A stretch of 64,000 nucleotides of DNA, from the NCBI RefSeq assembly GCF_001277195.1, contig NZ_CP012268.1, forward strand, positions 2,852,001 to 2,916,000, given 5' to 3'. This document shows positions 8,215 to 17,341 of the stretch, piece by piece. The notes beneath the pieces are model-generated. The model did no database searches. It saw only the letters and a program-made list of their open reading frames with translations, and was not told the DNA's origin. The stretch is from Cronobacter muytjensii ATCC 51329 (GTDB lineage: Bacteria > Pseudomonadota > Gammaproteobacteria > Enterobacterales > Enterobacteriaceae). The position numbers and the translations under genes were made by a program. The stretch's first letter is position 1. Each line of letters starts with the position of its first letter.

Positions 8215-9897
8215 ATGCATCACGCCACACCGCTTATCACCACACTTGTCGGTGGCCTTGTTCTGGCCTTTATTCTCGGTATGCTCGCCAACCGGCTGCG
8301 CATCTCCCCTCTGGTGGGATACCTGCTGGCGGGCGTGGTGGCCGGGCCGTTCACGCCCGGTTTTGTCGCGGATACGAAGCTCGCCCCGGAGCTGGCGGAG
8401 CTTGGCGTGATCCTGCTGATGTTCGGCGTGGGTTTGCATTTCTCTCTGAAGGATCTGATGGCGGTAAAGTCCATCGCCATACCCGGCGCGATTTTGCAGA
8501 TAGCCGTGGCGACGCTGCTTGGCATGGGGCTGGCCTCCTTCCTTGACTGGTCGCTGATGACAGGCATCGTTTTCGGCCTGTGTCTTTCTACCGCCAGTAC
8601 GGTGGTGCTGCTGCGCGCGCTTGAAGAGCGGCAGCTTATCGACAGCCAGCGCGGGCAGATCGCCATCGGCTGGCTTATTGTCGAAGATTTAGTCATGGTG
8701 CTGACGCTGGTGCTGCTGCCCGCCGTCGCCGGCATGCTGGAAAAAGGCAATCTCGGCCTCGCGACGCTGAGCGTCGATATGGGGATCACCCTTGGCAAGG
8801 TTATCGCCTTTATCGCGCTGATGATGCTGGTGGGTCGCCGCCTGGTGCCGTGGATCCTGGCGCGCAGCGCAGCGACCGGTTCGCGAGAACTGTTTACGCT
8901 TGCCGTGCTGGCACTGGCGCTCGGCATCGCCTTCGGCGCCGTGGAGCTGTTTGATGTCTCCTTTGCGCTCGGCGCGTTTTTCGCGGGGATGGTGCTGAAT
9001 GAATCCGAGCTCAGCCATCGCGCCGCGCACGATACGCTGCCGCTGCGCGACGCTTTCGCGGTGCTGTTTTTCGTCTCGGTCGGAATGCTGTTCGACCCGA
9101 TGATCCTGGTGCAGCAGCCGATGGCGGTGCTGGGCACGCTGCTGATTATCCTGTTCGGTAAGTCGCTGGCGGCCTTCATTCTGGTGAAGCTGTTCGGCCA
9201 CTCACGCCGCACTGCCCTGACGATTGCGGTCAGTCTCGCGCAGATTGGCGAATTTGCGTTTATCCTGGCCGGGCTCGGCATGGCGCTGGATCTGCTGCCG
9301 CAGGACGGACAGAATCTGGTGCTGGCGGGCGCGATCCTCTCCATTATGCTTAACCCGGTGATGTTTGCTCTGCTGGAGCGCTTTCTTTCGCGCCACGACG
9401 AACTGGAGGAGCAGACGCTTGAAGAGGCGATGGAAGAAGAGCAGCAGAACCCGGTGGATGTCTGTAATCATGCGCTGCTGGTGGGCTACGGGCGCGTCGG
9501 CAGCCTGCTTGGCGAGAAGCTTATCGCCGAGGGTATTCCGCTGGTGGTGGTGGAGACCTCGCGTACCCGCGTAGAGGCGCTGCGCGAGCGTGGCGTGCGC
9601 GCGGTACTTGGCAACGCGGCTAACGAGCAGACCATGGCGCTGGCGCACCTCGACTGCGCGCGCTGGCTGCTACTGACAATCCCGAACGGCTATGAGGCAG
9701 GCGAAATCGTCGCTACCGCGCGTGAGAAGCGTCCGGATATTGAGATCATCGCCCGCGCGCATTATGACGACGAGGTGGATTACATCACCGAACGTGGCGC
9801 GAATGAGGTCGTGATGGGTGAGCGCGAAATCGCGAGCACGATGCTGCGGATGCTCGATAAACCCGAGCAGGCGCAGGAGGTGTTGAGCCACAGTTAA
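8215..9897 (+). CDS. ybaL: YbaL, CPA2-family K+/H+ antiporter-like protein
   Basis: A 560-residue inner-membrane protein of the monovalent cation:proton antiporter-2 (Kef) family. The N-terminal two thirds are about a dozen transmembrane helices. The C-terminal third is a cytosolic TrkA-N/RCK domain with the nucleotide motif GYGRVGSLLG near residues 421-430. The start at 8215 is set by AAAGGAGA at 8203-8210 and by near-identity with the E. coli start MHHATPLITT. An in-frame upstream extension to 8005 is rejected. The transported ion is inferred from the family only. Confidence 0.95.
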   Translation: MHHATPLITTLVGGLVLAFILGMLANRLRISPLVGYLLAGVVAGPFTPGFVADTKLAPELAELGVILLMFGVGLHFSLKDLMAVKSIAIPGAILQIAVATLLGMGLASFLDWSLMTGIVFGLCLSTASTVVLLRALEERQLIDSQRGQIAIGWLIVEDLVMVLTLVLLPAVAGMLEKGNLGLATLSVDMGITLGKVIAFIALMMLVGRRLVPWILARSAATGSRELFTLAVLALALGIAFGAVELFDVSFALGAFFAGMVLNESELSHRAAHDTLPLRDAFAVLFFVSVGMLFDPMILVQQPMAVLGTLLIILFGKSLAAFILVKLFGHSRRTALTIAVSLAQIGEFAFILAGLGMALDLLPQDGQNLVLAGAILSIMLNPVMFALLERFLSRHDELEEQTLEEAMEEEQQNPVDVCNHALLVGYGRVGSLLGEKLIAEGIPLVVVETSRTRVEALRERGVRAVLGNAANEQTMALAHLDCARWLLLTIPNGYEAGEIVATAREKRPDIEIIARAHYDDEVDYITERGANEVVMGEREIASTMLRMLDKPEQAQEVLSHS

Positions 9898-9909
9898 GGC
9901 GGTGGCGGC

Positions 9910-9946
9910 TGGTCAGGGTGGTTGCGCTTCGCTAACCTGCCCAGGA
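9910..9946. repeat. REP-like dispersed palindrome
   Basis: GGTCAGGGTGGTTGCGCTTC followed by GCTAACCTGCCC. It is an imperfect copy of the window's GGGTGCGCTTCGCTTACCC palindrome family, 13 bp after ybaL. Confidence 0.5.
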
Positions 9947-10023
9947 AATCATCACGGCGTCAATGTGGAAGGTTTTGCTCCGGCTAAAAAAAATCGGGCG
10001 CGCCGTTTCGCCGCAGGCCGGGA

Positions 10024-10179
10024 CGCACCGGAGGGACCCGGTGCGAGGGCATGACAATACAGGGACGTATTGTCATGCCCGACCCGTGGCCGCAGGGAAA
10101 AAGGCGCGGCTTCCCCGAAGGGGCGATTTTCTGCCGGGAGCCGGGATTGCAAAGGGGGCGGCGGCGAGCCCCCTTTGCA
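10024..10179. repeat. Cluster of strong hairpins with AGGGA loops
   Basis: Non-coding DNA between ybaL and gsk. Hairpin 1: CGCACCGG (10024-10031), loop AGGGAC, CCGGTGCG (10038-10045). Hairpin 2: a perfect 14-bp stem (10047-10060 with 10067-10080), again with loop AGGGAC. Hairpin 3: GCCGC (10089-10093) with GCGGC (10106-10110), loop beginning AGGGA. Last hairpin: a perfect 12-bp stem, TGCAAAGGGGGC (10148-10159) with its complement (10168-10179). No T run follows any stem. It may be a dispersed multi-hairpin element or a structured RNA; AGGGA in loops resembles CsrA-binding sites. Confidence 0.65.
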
Positions 10180-10319
10180 CGTTCGCGTGAGGAAGACGCA
10201 CATATAAACACGGCGTTATGGCGAACGGAACGATTTCAACGACCTCGCCTATTTCCCTTAGCTCAGTCCTTGACCCACGGGGAAGAGAAGAAAACCGCTG
10301 TTCCCACCGCCAATAAAAA

Positions 10320-10401
10320 GGTGGGTGCGCATTCGCTCACCCACCTTACACTGAAACAGACGTCGGAGCCCCGTAGGGCGGGTAAGCGCAGCGCACCCGC
10401 C
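10320..10401. repeat. Inverted pair of REP-like palindromes (BIME-like)
   Basis: Two members of the local palindrome family face each other: GGTGGGTGCGC-attc-GCTCACCCACC (10320-10345) and GGCGGGTAAGCGCAGC followed by GCACCCGCC (10377-10401). They lie just downstream of gsk, ending 13 bp from its stop codon, where such elements commonly act as mRNA 3'-end structures. Confidence 0.65.
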
Positions 10402-10414
10402 ATAACGATAACAG

Positions 10415-11719
10415 TTAACGCTCCCAGTACGCCTCTTCGAGGCTATCCTCGCGCTCCGGCAGGCCGCGCGTCAGACGCGGAGAGTGCTGGTTAAGCACCT
10501 GATAACTCACGCGGTTTGCGTATTTACACACCTGTGCCAGCGACGAATAGGTCAGCCAGGTGTATTTATGCTTGCTGGAGTTCGGCACGTTGGTGCGGTG
10601 ATAATTGTTGGCGGTAATATCATGCAGCAGCGCCGCCAGCGCGCCGTCGCCGGCGCCGTTGGTGTTCATTATCTTCTCCGGCCCGCCCATGTATGGCGCG
10701 ATATGGGAGAAAATACGCAGCGGCTGTTCGCAATCTTTAAAGCGCATGGCGCGGCTGAACTCATACTGGTTGAATTCCGGGATAGCGCCCGGCAACAACG
10801 GATGCTGGGTTTTGCGTTTGCCTTCATCTTCGGTAAAGCCCGCCATATAGAGCCCCACCGGCCCGGCAGTACAGAGCACCAGATCCACCCAGTCGAGCGC
10901 TTTATTGGACGCCAGCAGCGGATCGTTTTCGCCGGTCAGCGCCTCGCCCTCTTCTTCATTCATCGCGAGAATCGATACGTGTTCTTTGAGGAAATCGCGC
11001 CACCACTGCGGGTTATCGGCAATCACATATTTGGTGCCAAGCGTCAGCACGACCGGCACGTTATGTTTTTTGGCGTAGCCAATGGCGGTCATGGTCGCTT
11101 GCGGCATCGGCTCGCCGGGCTTGCAGCGCACCAGATAGGACGTCAGCACCAGCGCCGACGCGCCTGCGATCACCGCTTCGGGAATGCTTTCCGGGCGCAG
11201 CTGGTTCATGTGGCCTGGGCTGATGGCGAACGTGCGCTCGCCCTGCTCGCTTATCAGCGTGAAGCAGCGGCCAATCGCTCCGTCCACGCCCTGCAGGTAG
11301 TTCAGATCGGTACGGCTTGAGGTGTTGCAGAGATAACGATAGGCGTAGCTGCCAATCTGCACGTTATTGCACATCACACCCAGCAGCACCGAGCGGTCAT
11401 CCGCCAGCACCGAGTAGTTGTGCATGGTGTTGCCAATGGTGCCCCCGGCGAACTGGTGGGTTATCAGGTTTTCGCGCACCAGCTCCTGATACAGCGCTTC
11501 GGCGACATCGTCTTCAATGACCAGCGAATGGCCGAGGCTCAGGCCGTAGCGAGCAATAAACGCGTCATCCACGCGGGCTTCGATATCCACCAGCGTCTGG
11601 TCGATACCCACCACCCAGGAGGTGCTGACTTCGCTTTCAGGTTGAATTTGTTGCAGGAGCGGATCGCGATCGCTGACGGGAAAGTAGTGTTTGGACTTAC
11701 GTTTGCCGGGAAATTTCAT
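10415..11719 (-). CDS. gsk: Inosine/guanosine kinase
   Basis: A 434-residue cytoplasmic PfkB/ribokinase-family enzyme that phosphorylates inosine and guanosine in purine salvage. The N-terminal sugar/nucleoside-binding segment contains SWVVGIDQTLVDIEA and HQFAGGTIGNTMHN. The C-terminal PfkB signature NTNGAGDGALAAL carries the catalytic Asp. Length equals the E. coli enzyme. It follows hemH on the same strand with about 60 bp between; that gap contains GGCGGGGA...TCCCCGCC, a hairpin without a T run. The aes gene found here in E. coli is absent. Confidence 0.97.
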   Translation of the reverse strand: MKFPGKRKSKHYFPVSDRDPLLQQIQPESEVSTSWVVGIDQTLVDIEARVDDAFIARYGLSLGHSLVIEDDVAEALYQELVRENLITHQFAGGTIGNTMHNYSVLADDRSVLLGVMCNNVQIGSYAYRYLCNTSSRTDLNYLQGVDGAIGRCFTLISEQGERTFAISPGHMNQLRPESIPEAVIAGASALVLTSYLVRCKPGEPMPQATMTAIGYAKKHNVPVVLTLGTKYVIADNPQWWRDFLKEHVSILAMNEEEGEALTGENDPLLASNKALDWVDLVLCTAGPVGLYMAGFTEDEGKRKTQHPLLPGAIPEFNQYEFSRAMRFKDCEQPLRIFSHIAPYMGGPEKIMNTNGAGDGALAALLHDITANNYHRTNVPNSSKHKYTWLTYSSLAQVCKYANRVSYQVLNQHSPRLTRGLPEREDSLEEAYWER

Positions 11720-11782
11720 GGTCTTGCGTGCAGGTGGCTATTCAGGCGGGGAATGGTAGCACACTCCCCGCCCCGCATGCGA

Positions 11783-12745
11783 TCAACGGTAACGGTCTAC
11801 CAGTTCCTTCATCATCGCGATATGCGCCGGCTCGTCATTAAGCGCCGGAATATATTCATACTTTTCGCCACCCGCCTCGATGAAAATTTCCCGGTTCTGT
11901 TCGGCGATCTCCTCCAGCGTCTCCAGACAATCCGAGGAGAAGCCCGGACACATCACCTGAATATGCTTCACGCCTTTTTCACCGAGCATTTTCATGGTTT
12001 CGTCGGTATACGGCGTGAGCCACGGCTCGCGGCCAAAGCGCGACTGGAACGTCATCATCACTTTTTCCGGCGCGATGCCGAGCGCTGATACCAGCTCGCG
12101 GGTCGTATCGCGACAGCGCTGCGGGTAGTCGTCGCCTTCGTCGGCGTAGCGTTGCGGAATGCCGTGGTAGGAGAGCAGCAGCAGATCCGGCTCGCCATGT
12201 TTTTCAAACGAGCGCTGTACCGATTGCGCCAGCGCGTGAATATAGGTCGGCTCGCAGGCGTAATCACGGATAAGCGTCATTGACGGCAGTTTACGGTAGC
12301 GGGCGGTAATACGCGCCAGCTCGTCCCACACCGCCGCCACGGTGGAGCAGGAGTATTGCGGATAGAGCGCGAGGACAATGATGTGATCAACATGCTGGTC
12401 GAGCAGCTTTTGCACCGCGCTGTCGAGCGACGGCTGACCGTAGCTCATACCGAGCGCTACCGGCACATCGCCGAGCGCCGCGCTCAGGGCTTTCTCCTGA
12501 CGACGGCTGTAGACCATCAGCGGCGAGCCCTCTTCCATCCAGATGGACTGATAGAGTTTCGCCACGCGCGGCGAACGCAGCGGCAGAATGACGCCGCGCA
12601 GCAGGGGCCACCAGATAAAACGCGGCACATCCACGACGCGCCGGTCGCTCAAAAACTGTTTCAGATAACGCTTTACGGCTGAAGGGGTTGGCGCCTGCGG
12701 GGTGCCGAGATTGACTAATAAAACGCCGCTTTTCACTGACTGCAT
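11783..12745 (-). CDS. hemH: Ferrochelatase
   Basis: A 320-residue enzyme inserting Fe2+ into protoporphyrin IX, the last step of heme synthesis. Visible family motifs are LLVNLGTPQAPT at the start, LSDRRVVD, ALGMSYGQPS, the catalytic-His segment LLLSYHGIPQRY with YPQRCRDTT, and the late CPGFSSDCLETLEEI. The ATG at 12745 is preferred to the GTG at 12748 because GAGGAA is better spaced and the length then equals E. coli HemH. In E. coli hemH follows adk directly; here a three-gene operon separates them. Confidence 0.97.
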   Translation of the reverse strand: MQSVKSGVLLVNLGTPQAPTPSAVKRYLKQFLSDRRVVDVPRFIWWPLLRGVILPLRSPRVAKLYQSIWMEEGSPLMVYSRRQEKALSAALGDVPVALGMSYGQPSLDSAVQKLLDQHVDHIIVLALYPQYSCSTVAAVWDELARITARYRKLPSMTLIRDYACEPTYIHALAQSVQRSFEKHGEPDLLLLSYHGIPQRYADEGDDYPQRCRDTTRELVSALGIAPEKVMMTFQSRFGREPWLTPYTDETMKMLGEKGVKHIQVMCPGFSSDCLETLEEIAEQNREIFIEAGGEKYEYIPALNDEPAHIAMMKELVDRYR

Positions 12746-12865
12746 CACGGTTCCTCATTGATATCCGGCGCGAGCGGAGCGACTGAAATCATCAGCCGCA
12801 CCGCTGCGAATGAAAATCATTGTAACGTAAAACGAATTCACCGGAACCGATAACAGCAAAAGGCG

Positions 12866-14020
12866 CTAGCGGTGGTTCTCCGCCATCTGCCAGAGCGCCG
12901 CCACGTTGCGGGCCGTCACGCGCAGGTTGCGCGCGGCGTCGTCCAGCGCCTCCTCCAGCGTGACGATGCGATCGAGCACCGAGAACGCGGCGTCGATGCC
13001 GTGCTCGTGCACCACCTGATAATCGGGCGTCAGGCTGCCTGCGATCGCCACGACCGGACGCTGGAACTGCTTTGCCACCCGCGCCACGCCGACCGGCGTT
13101 TTACCGTGAATACTCTGGCTGTCGAGCCGTCCTTCGCCGGTGATAACCAGATCCGCGTCGCGCACCGCCTGCGCCAGCCCCAGCGTTTCAATCACGATAT
13201 CAATGCCAGGGCGCAGTTGCGCATTGAGCATACCGAGCAGCGCAGCCCCCATGCCGCCTGCCGCGCCCGCGCCCGGCGCGCTGATGATGTTTTTGCCGGT
13301 TACCGCTTCGAGCGTGGCGCCGAAGCGGCGCAGCGCGGCGTCGAGCTGCGTCACCATGTCCGGCGTCGCGCCCTTCTGCGGCCCGAATATCGCCGACGCG
13401 CCCTTCGCGCCGCACAGCGGGTTATCGACATCACAGGCGACCGTGAAAGAAATGTGCGCCAGACGCGGATCGAGACCGGACATATCCACGCTTGCAAGCG
13501 CGGCCAGCGCCGCGCCGCCCGGCGCCAGACCGCGCTGCTGATTATCGAGAAAGCGCGCGCCCAGCGCCTGCATCATGCCCGCGCCGCCGTCGTTGGTGGC
13601 GCTGCCGCCGATGCCGATGATTATCGCCTTAACGCCGCTATCCAGTGCCGCGAGGATAAGCTCCCCGGTGCCGAAACTGGTCGTGATGCGCGGATCGCGC
13701 TGCGCGGGCGGCACCAGATGCAGGCCGGAGGCCGCCGCCATTTCGATTACCGCGGTTTCACCGTCGCCGAGCACGCCATAGAAGCCCTCCACCCGGTTGC
13801 CGAGCGGCGCCGTGACCGGCACGTGCACGATATGTCCGCCCGTCGCGGCGACCATCGCCTCGACGGTGCCCTCGCCGCCGTCCGCCATCGGCAGACGCAC
13901 ATAGCTGGCCTGCGGGTAGATCTCACGAAAGCCTGCCTCGATAGCCTTCGCGACATCCATAGCGCTCAGGCTTTCCTTAAATGAATCCGGGGCGATAACG
14001 ATTTTTTTCAGGGTTGTCAT
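12866..14020 (-). CDS. Glycerate 2-kinase (GarK/GlxK family)
   Basis: A 384-residue glycerate kinase type 1, ATP-dependent, forming 2-phosphoglycerate from glycerate. Motifs: KIVIAPDSFKESLSA at the start, ADGGEGTVEAM, IGIGGSATNDGGAGM, CDVDNPLCG, FGPQKGA, PGAGAAGGMGAA and ITGEGRLDSQS. It begins 10 bp after the GntP permease gene, so the two form an operon with the cdaR-like regulator upstream. This suggests uptake and phosphorylation of glycerate or a related sugar acid. GarK and GlxK paralogues cannot be separated by eye, so no symbol is given. Confidence 0.93.
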   Translation of the reverse strand: MTTLKKIVIAPDSFKESLSAMDVAKAIEAGFREIYPQASYVRLPMADGGEGTVEAMVAATGGHIVHVPVTAPLGNRVEGFYGVLGDGETAVIEMAAASGLHLVPPAQRDPRITTSFGTGELILAALDSGVKAIIIGIGGSATNDGGAGMMQALGARFLDNQQRGLAPGGAALAALASVDMSGLDPRLAHISFTVACDVDNPLCGAKGASAIFGPQKGATPDMVTQLDAALRRFGATLEAVTGKNIISAPGAGAAGGMGAALLGMLNAQLRPGIDIVIETLGLAQAVRDADLVITGEGRLDSQSIHGKTPVGVARVAKQFQRPVVAIAGSLTPDYQVVHEHGIDAAFSVLDRIVTLEEALDDAARNLRVTARNVAALWQMAENHR

Positions 14021-14030
14021 GGTTTATTCC

Positions 14031-15296
14031 TTAAGCAGCCACACCCAGTACGCCGAACATCAGCGCCGACACGGTGGCAATGGTAAAGCCCACCAGCGTT
14101 TCATACGGTAAGAGTTTAAGCCGTTCATGCACGGTCATCCCGACGCTGCCGCCAGTCGCATGGAAAAAGCTCCCGTGCGGCAGGTGATCGAGCACTGTCG
14201 CGCCCGCGTGGATCATCGCCGCGCCAGCCAGACCGCTGACGCCAAGCTCCAGCAGCGTATGGCTGAACACGGCGGACGCCACGGCGGTGCCGGCGGTGGT
14301 GGAGGCCGTCGCCATTGACATTAACGTGCCCGAGAGCGGCGCCAGCAGCCAGGCGGGCAGCCCGGTATGGGTCAGCGTGTCGATCAGCACATCTTTCAGC
14401 CCGGAGTTAGCGATAATCCCCGCCAGCGCGCCGGTGCCGAGCAGCATAATCGCGACCGGCGCCATACGGCTTAAGCCAGAGATCATAAACGTGTTGCACT
14501 GACGCAAACGCCCCATCAGCAGCGCGCCTGCCAGACCGCCTGCCGGAAGCGCGATTAACGGGTCAACGGCGATGCCCGCAACAGGGCGCAGCGACAGTAA
14601 AAGAATCGCCACCAGCGGCGCGCTGATAGCCGCGGCGAAGCCAGGGCGCGGCCCGGTATTCTCGACCGGCAGCTCCTGCGCGGTGACGCGGCTGCCCTTA
14701 TGGCTAAGACGGCTCGCCAGAAAACAGGCCATCGCCAGCCCCACCATGCCCGGCACTACGCCTGCGAGCATCACGGAAGTCAGCGGCACATGGAAGTTGT
14801 CCGCCGCGGCGATGGTATTGGGGTTTGGCGACATCACGTTGCCCGCTTTGCCGCCGCCAATCATGGCAAGCAGAATGGCAATACGCGAAATGCCCGCGCG
14901 CTGGGCGATAGAGAGCGCGATAGGGGCGACGGTTATTACCGCCACGTCAATAAATACGCCAACCGCCGTCAGAATAAGCGTCGCGATGGCCAGCGCCAGC
15001 AGGCTGCGTTTCTCTCCCACTTTGCGCACAATGGTTTCGGCGATGGTATGCGCCGCACCGGATTCAATCAGCACGCCAGCCAGTACGCCCGCCGCGAGAA
15101 TGCGCAGCACCGCGTTAGTGATGCCCTGCGCGCCTTCAATCATCAGGCTGACCGTATGGACAAGATCGGCGCCGCCGACCAGCCCGCCTGCGAGCGCCCC
15201 TGCCAGCATGCCGTAAGCAGGCGGCACTTTACGCAGGATCAGAATAATCGCGACGACTAACGCCGTCAGCGCGCCGAGAGTGGATACCGTTGTCAT
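14031..15296 (-). CDS. GntP-family sugar-acid permease
   Basis: A 421-residue polytopic inner-membrane protein of the gluconate:H+ symporter (GntP) family. It shows many hydrophobic segments, the conserved region MIGGGKAGNVMSPNPNTIAAADNF, and late glycine-rich helices (SGTLMSMATASTTAGTAVA). The linked glycerate kinase and CdaR-type regulator make glycerate or a hexarate-derived acid the likeliest substrate; this is inference. The upstream gap holds a long inverted repeat (15362-15410) that could be its operator. Confidence 0.9.
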   Translation of the reverse strand: MTTVSTLGALTALVVAIILILRKVPPAYGMLAGALAGGLVGGADLVHTVSLMIEGAQGITNAVLRILAAGVLAGVLIESGAAHTIAETIVRKVGEKRSLLALAIATLILTAVGVFIDVAVITVAPIALSIAQRAGISRIAILLAMIGGGKAGNVMSPNPNTIAAADNFHVPLTSVMLAGVVPGMVGLAMACFLASRLSHKGSRVTAQELPVENTGPRPGFAAAISAPLVAILLLSLRPVAGIAVDPLIALPAGGLAGALLMGRLRQCNTFMISGLSRMAPVAIMLLGTGALAGIIANSGLKDVLIDTLTHTGLPAWLLAPLSGTLMSMATASTTAGTAVASAVFSHTLLELGVSGLAGAAMIHAGATVLDHLPHGSFFHATGGSVGMTVHERLKLLPYETLVGFTIATVSALMFGVLGVAA

Positions 15297-15361
15297 TATT
15301 GTTTTCTCGTTGAGGTAAGGGTCAGGACAACATAGCGTCGCGAAGGGGAGAATGCCTGAGC

Positions 15362-15410
15362 GAAACCCACAAAGAACGCGCGCTTCAGTACGCCGTTGTT
15401 TGTGGGTTTC
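15362..15410. promoter_or_regulatory. 12-bp inverted repeat upstream of the GntP gene
   Basis: GAAACCCACAAA (15362-15373) and its exact complement TTTGTGGGTTTC (15399-15410), 25 bp apart, between the cdaR-like stop and the permease start. No T run follows, so a regulator operator, plausibly for the adjacent CdaR-like protein, fits better than a terminator. Confidence 0.55.
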
Positions 15411-15416
15411 TACAAA

Positions 15417-16550
15417 TTACGCCTGCGTGAGCATCCCGACGTAGAGCTGGAGACAATCAGATAACTGATTGATTTTAAGGCCGGTTATCGCTTCGACGCG
15501 CTGAAGCCGGTAGCGCAGAGTGTTGACGTGGATATGCAACGCGCTGGCCGTCTGCGCCTGCTCACAATTCCGGGAAAAATAGCAGCGCAGCGTCTGGCGC
15601 AGCACGCCTTTTTCATCGTGTTCCGCAAGCCTGCGCCACGGTGCGCCAAGCTCTTCCGCGCGCCAGTCGTCACCGGAATCGCACAGCAGCGCCGCCAGCG
15701 GATTTTCATCATAGAACAGCGTCTTGTGGCGCAGCTTAAGGCGGCGCGCCATCGACTGCGTGGCGCGCGCCGCGCGCAGCGAACGGGACGGCCCCGCATC
15801 GCCTGAGTAAAAGCCGCCAATAATCAGCCGCACGTTAAAACGTCCCTGCCAGAGCGCATGCAGCCGCTGCGCCTGACGTCGGTCCTGCGCCTGGCTCCAC
15901 CGCCCGTTTTCAAGGCTCGCGGGGCACAGCATGACCATTTCGCTAAAGCCGGTCATGGCGAACAGCGCGTCGCGCGCTTCGCGCTCCAGCTCCGCCAGCA
16001 GTTCGCGCATCTGTTGCGGGTTACCGTCCCGCAGTTCGACAATCCAGGCGATGCGCGGCACGTCGAGCGCGACGCCAAGCCAGGCGGCCATAGATTCGCG
16101 CGCCTCGCGCTCACCGCCGCCCGCGAGCAACTGGAGCGTCAGCTCCTCACGGTAGCGCTTCTCCCACTGGTTTTGCTCAAGCAGCGCCGCCTGTTCGACC
16201 ATCAGTTCGGCGGCCATTTTCACCAGCTCGCCGCTGGCGCGCACCTGCTCGGGCTCGCCCGAAATACCAATAACGCCCATCTGACGCTGGCGAAAACAGA
16301 ACGGCAGGTTGATGCCAGGCCGCACGCCCTTCAGATGACGCGCGGTAGCGGCGTCTATTTCCACGACGCGGCTCTCAGCGAGCGCCAGCAGCGCGCCTTC
16401 GTGGCGCTCCATCAGCCGCTGCGGATCGCCGGAGGCGATGATAACGCCGTGGCTGTCCATCACGTTAACCGGATAGTCGATGATGCTCATGGCGCGCCGG
16501 ACGATAAGCCTTGCGGTGGACTCATCCAGCAGCGGAGTCTGTCTGAACAT
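15417..16550 (-). CDS. CdaR-family sugar-diacid regulator
   Basis: A 377-residue transcription factor of the CdaR/SdaR family. The N-terminal sugar-diacid recognition domain (about residues 1-135; ESTARLIVRRAMSIIDYPVNVMD, GVRPGINLPFCFRQRQMGVIGISG) precedes a GGDEF-like middle and a C-terminal PucR-type helix-turn-helix (SALHIHVNTLRYRLQRVEAITG). The start at 16550 is supported by AGGGA about 8 bp upstream; an open frame extends further but has no ribosome site. E. coli CdaR activates glucarate/galactarate/glycerate genes, which fits the downstream permease and kinase. Confidence 0.9.
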   Translation of the reverse strand: MFRQTPLLDESTARLIVRRAMSIIDYPVNVMDSHGVIIASGDPQRLMERHEGALLALAESRVVEIDAATARHLKGVRPGINLPFCFRQRQMGVIGISGEPEQVRASGELVKMAAELMVEQAALLEQNQWEKRYREELTLQLLAGGGEREARESMAAWLGVALDVPRIAWIVELRDGNPQQMRELLAELEREARDALFAMTGFSEMVMLCPASLENGRWSQAQDRRQAQRLHALWQGRFNVRLIIGGFYSGDAGPSRSLRAARATQSMARRLKLRHKTLFYDENPLAALLCDSGDDWRAEELGAPWRRLAEHDEKGVLRQTLRCYFSRNCEQAQTASALHIHVNTLRYRLQRVEAITGLKINQLSDCLQLYVGMLTQA

Positions 16551-16647
16551 GCGGTATTCCCTGTCTGTTAACCCGCAGACGTTATACGCCCTCAGGCGGA
16601 GAAATTTAAGGCGCAGGCGGAAAAAGCGCAGCGTAAAGGAGGGAGAC

Positions 16648-16678
16648 AGAAAGCAAAACGCCGGGCTCGGCCCGGCGT
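16648..16678 (-). terminator. Rho-independent terminator of adk
   Basis: On the minus strand, ACGCCGGGC-cga-GCCCGGCGT (16678-16658) followed by TTTGCTTTCTG, about 18 bp after the adk stop. Confidence 0.85.
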
Positions 16679-16696
16679 CGGTCACGCGAATGCGGT

Positions 16697-17341
16697 TTAG
16701 CCGAGGATTTTTTCCAGTTCGGCGCGCACGTCGCTCACGGCTTTGGTGCCGTCGACTTTAGCGTAACGGGTGTTGCCCGCTTCCGCTTCTTTGCGGTAGT
16801 AGCCGATCAGCGGCTCGGTCATCTCATGGTATTCCACCAGACGCTTACGCACGGTTTCTTCCTGATCGTCTTTACGGGTGGTCAGCGCTTCGCCGGTCAC
16901 GTCGTCTTTGCCTTCCACTTTCGGCGGATTGAATTTGATGTGGTAAACGCGACCGGAGGCGGCGTGTACGCGGCGGCCAACGATACGATCGACAATCAGT
17001 TCATCCGGCACGTCGAATTCCAGCACGTAGTCAACGTTGATGCCTGCGTCCTTCATAGCATCCGCCTGAGGAATAGTGCGCGGGAAGCCGTCCAGCAAAA
17101 AGCCGTTGCGGCAATCTTCCTGTGCGATACGCTCTTTGACCAGCGCAATAACCAGCTCGTCGGTAACCAGCTTGCCGGCGTCCATGATGTCTTTAGCCTG
17201 TTTGCCCAGCTCAGAGCCGGATTTCACTGCGGCGCGAAGCATATCACCGGTGGAGATTTGCGGAATGCCGTATTTCTCCATGATGAATTGTGCCTGAGTC
17301 CCCTTACCTGCGCCCGGAGCGCCGAGCAGAATAATACGCAT
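16697..17341 (-). CDS. adk: Adenylate kinase
   Basis: A 214-residue cytoplasmic enzyme catalysing ATP + AMP to 2 ADP. The P-loop is GAPGAGKGTQ (residues 7-16). AMP-binding segments STGDMLRAA and GFPRT follow, then the LID domain (about 122-159, RVHAASGRVYHIKFNPPK) without the zinc-binding Cys set, as in enteric enzymes. Translation starts at MRIILLGAPG (17341), with GGAGAA upstream; a longer open frame adding MENYA is rejected. Length equals E. coli Adk. Confidence 0.98.
   Translation of the reverse strand: MRIILLGAPGAGKGTQAQFIMEKYGIPQISTGDMLRAAVKSGSELGKQAKDIMDAGKLVTDELVIALVKERIAQEDCRNGFLLDGFPRTIPQADAMKDAGINVDYVLEFDVPDELIVDRIVGRRVHAASGRVYHIKFNPPKVEGKDDVTGEALTTRKDDQEETVRKRLVEYHEMTEPLIGYYRKEAEAGNTRYAKVDGTKAVSDVRAELEKILG

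Noticed and set aside
9963..10494. Several ORFs across the ybaL-gsk interval
   Set aside because: They read through strong hairpins and REP-like palindromes and show no family features.
12872..13984. 370-codon plus-strand ORF opposite the glycerate kinase
   Set aside because: Arg/His-rich shadow frame typical of GC-rich coding DNA.
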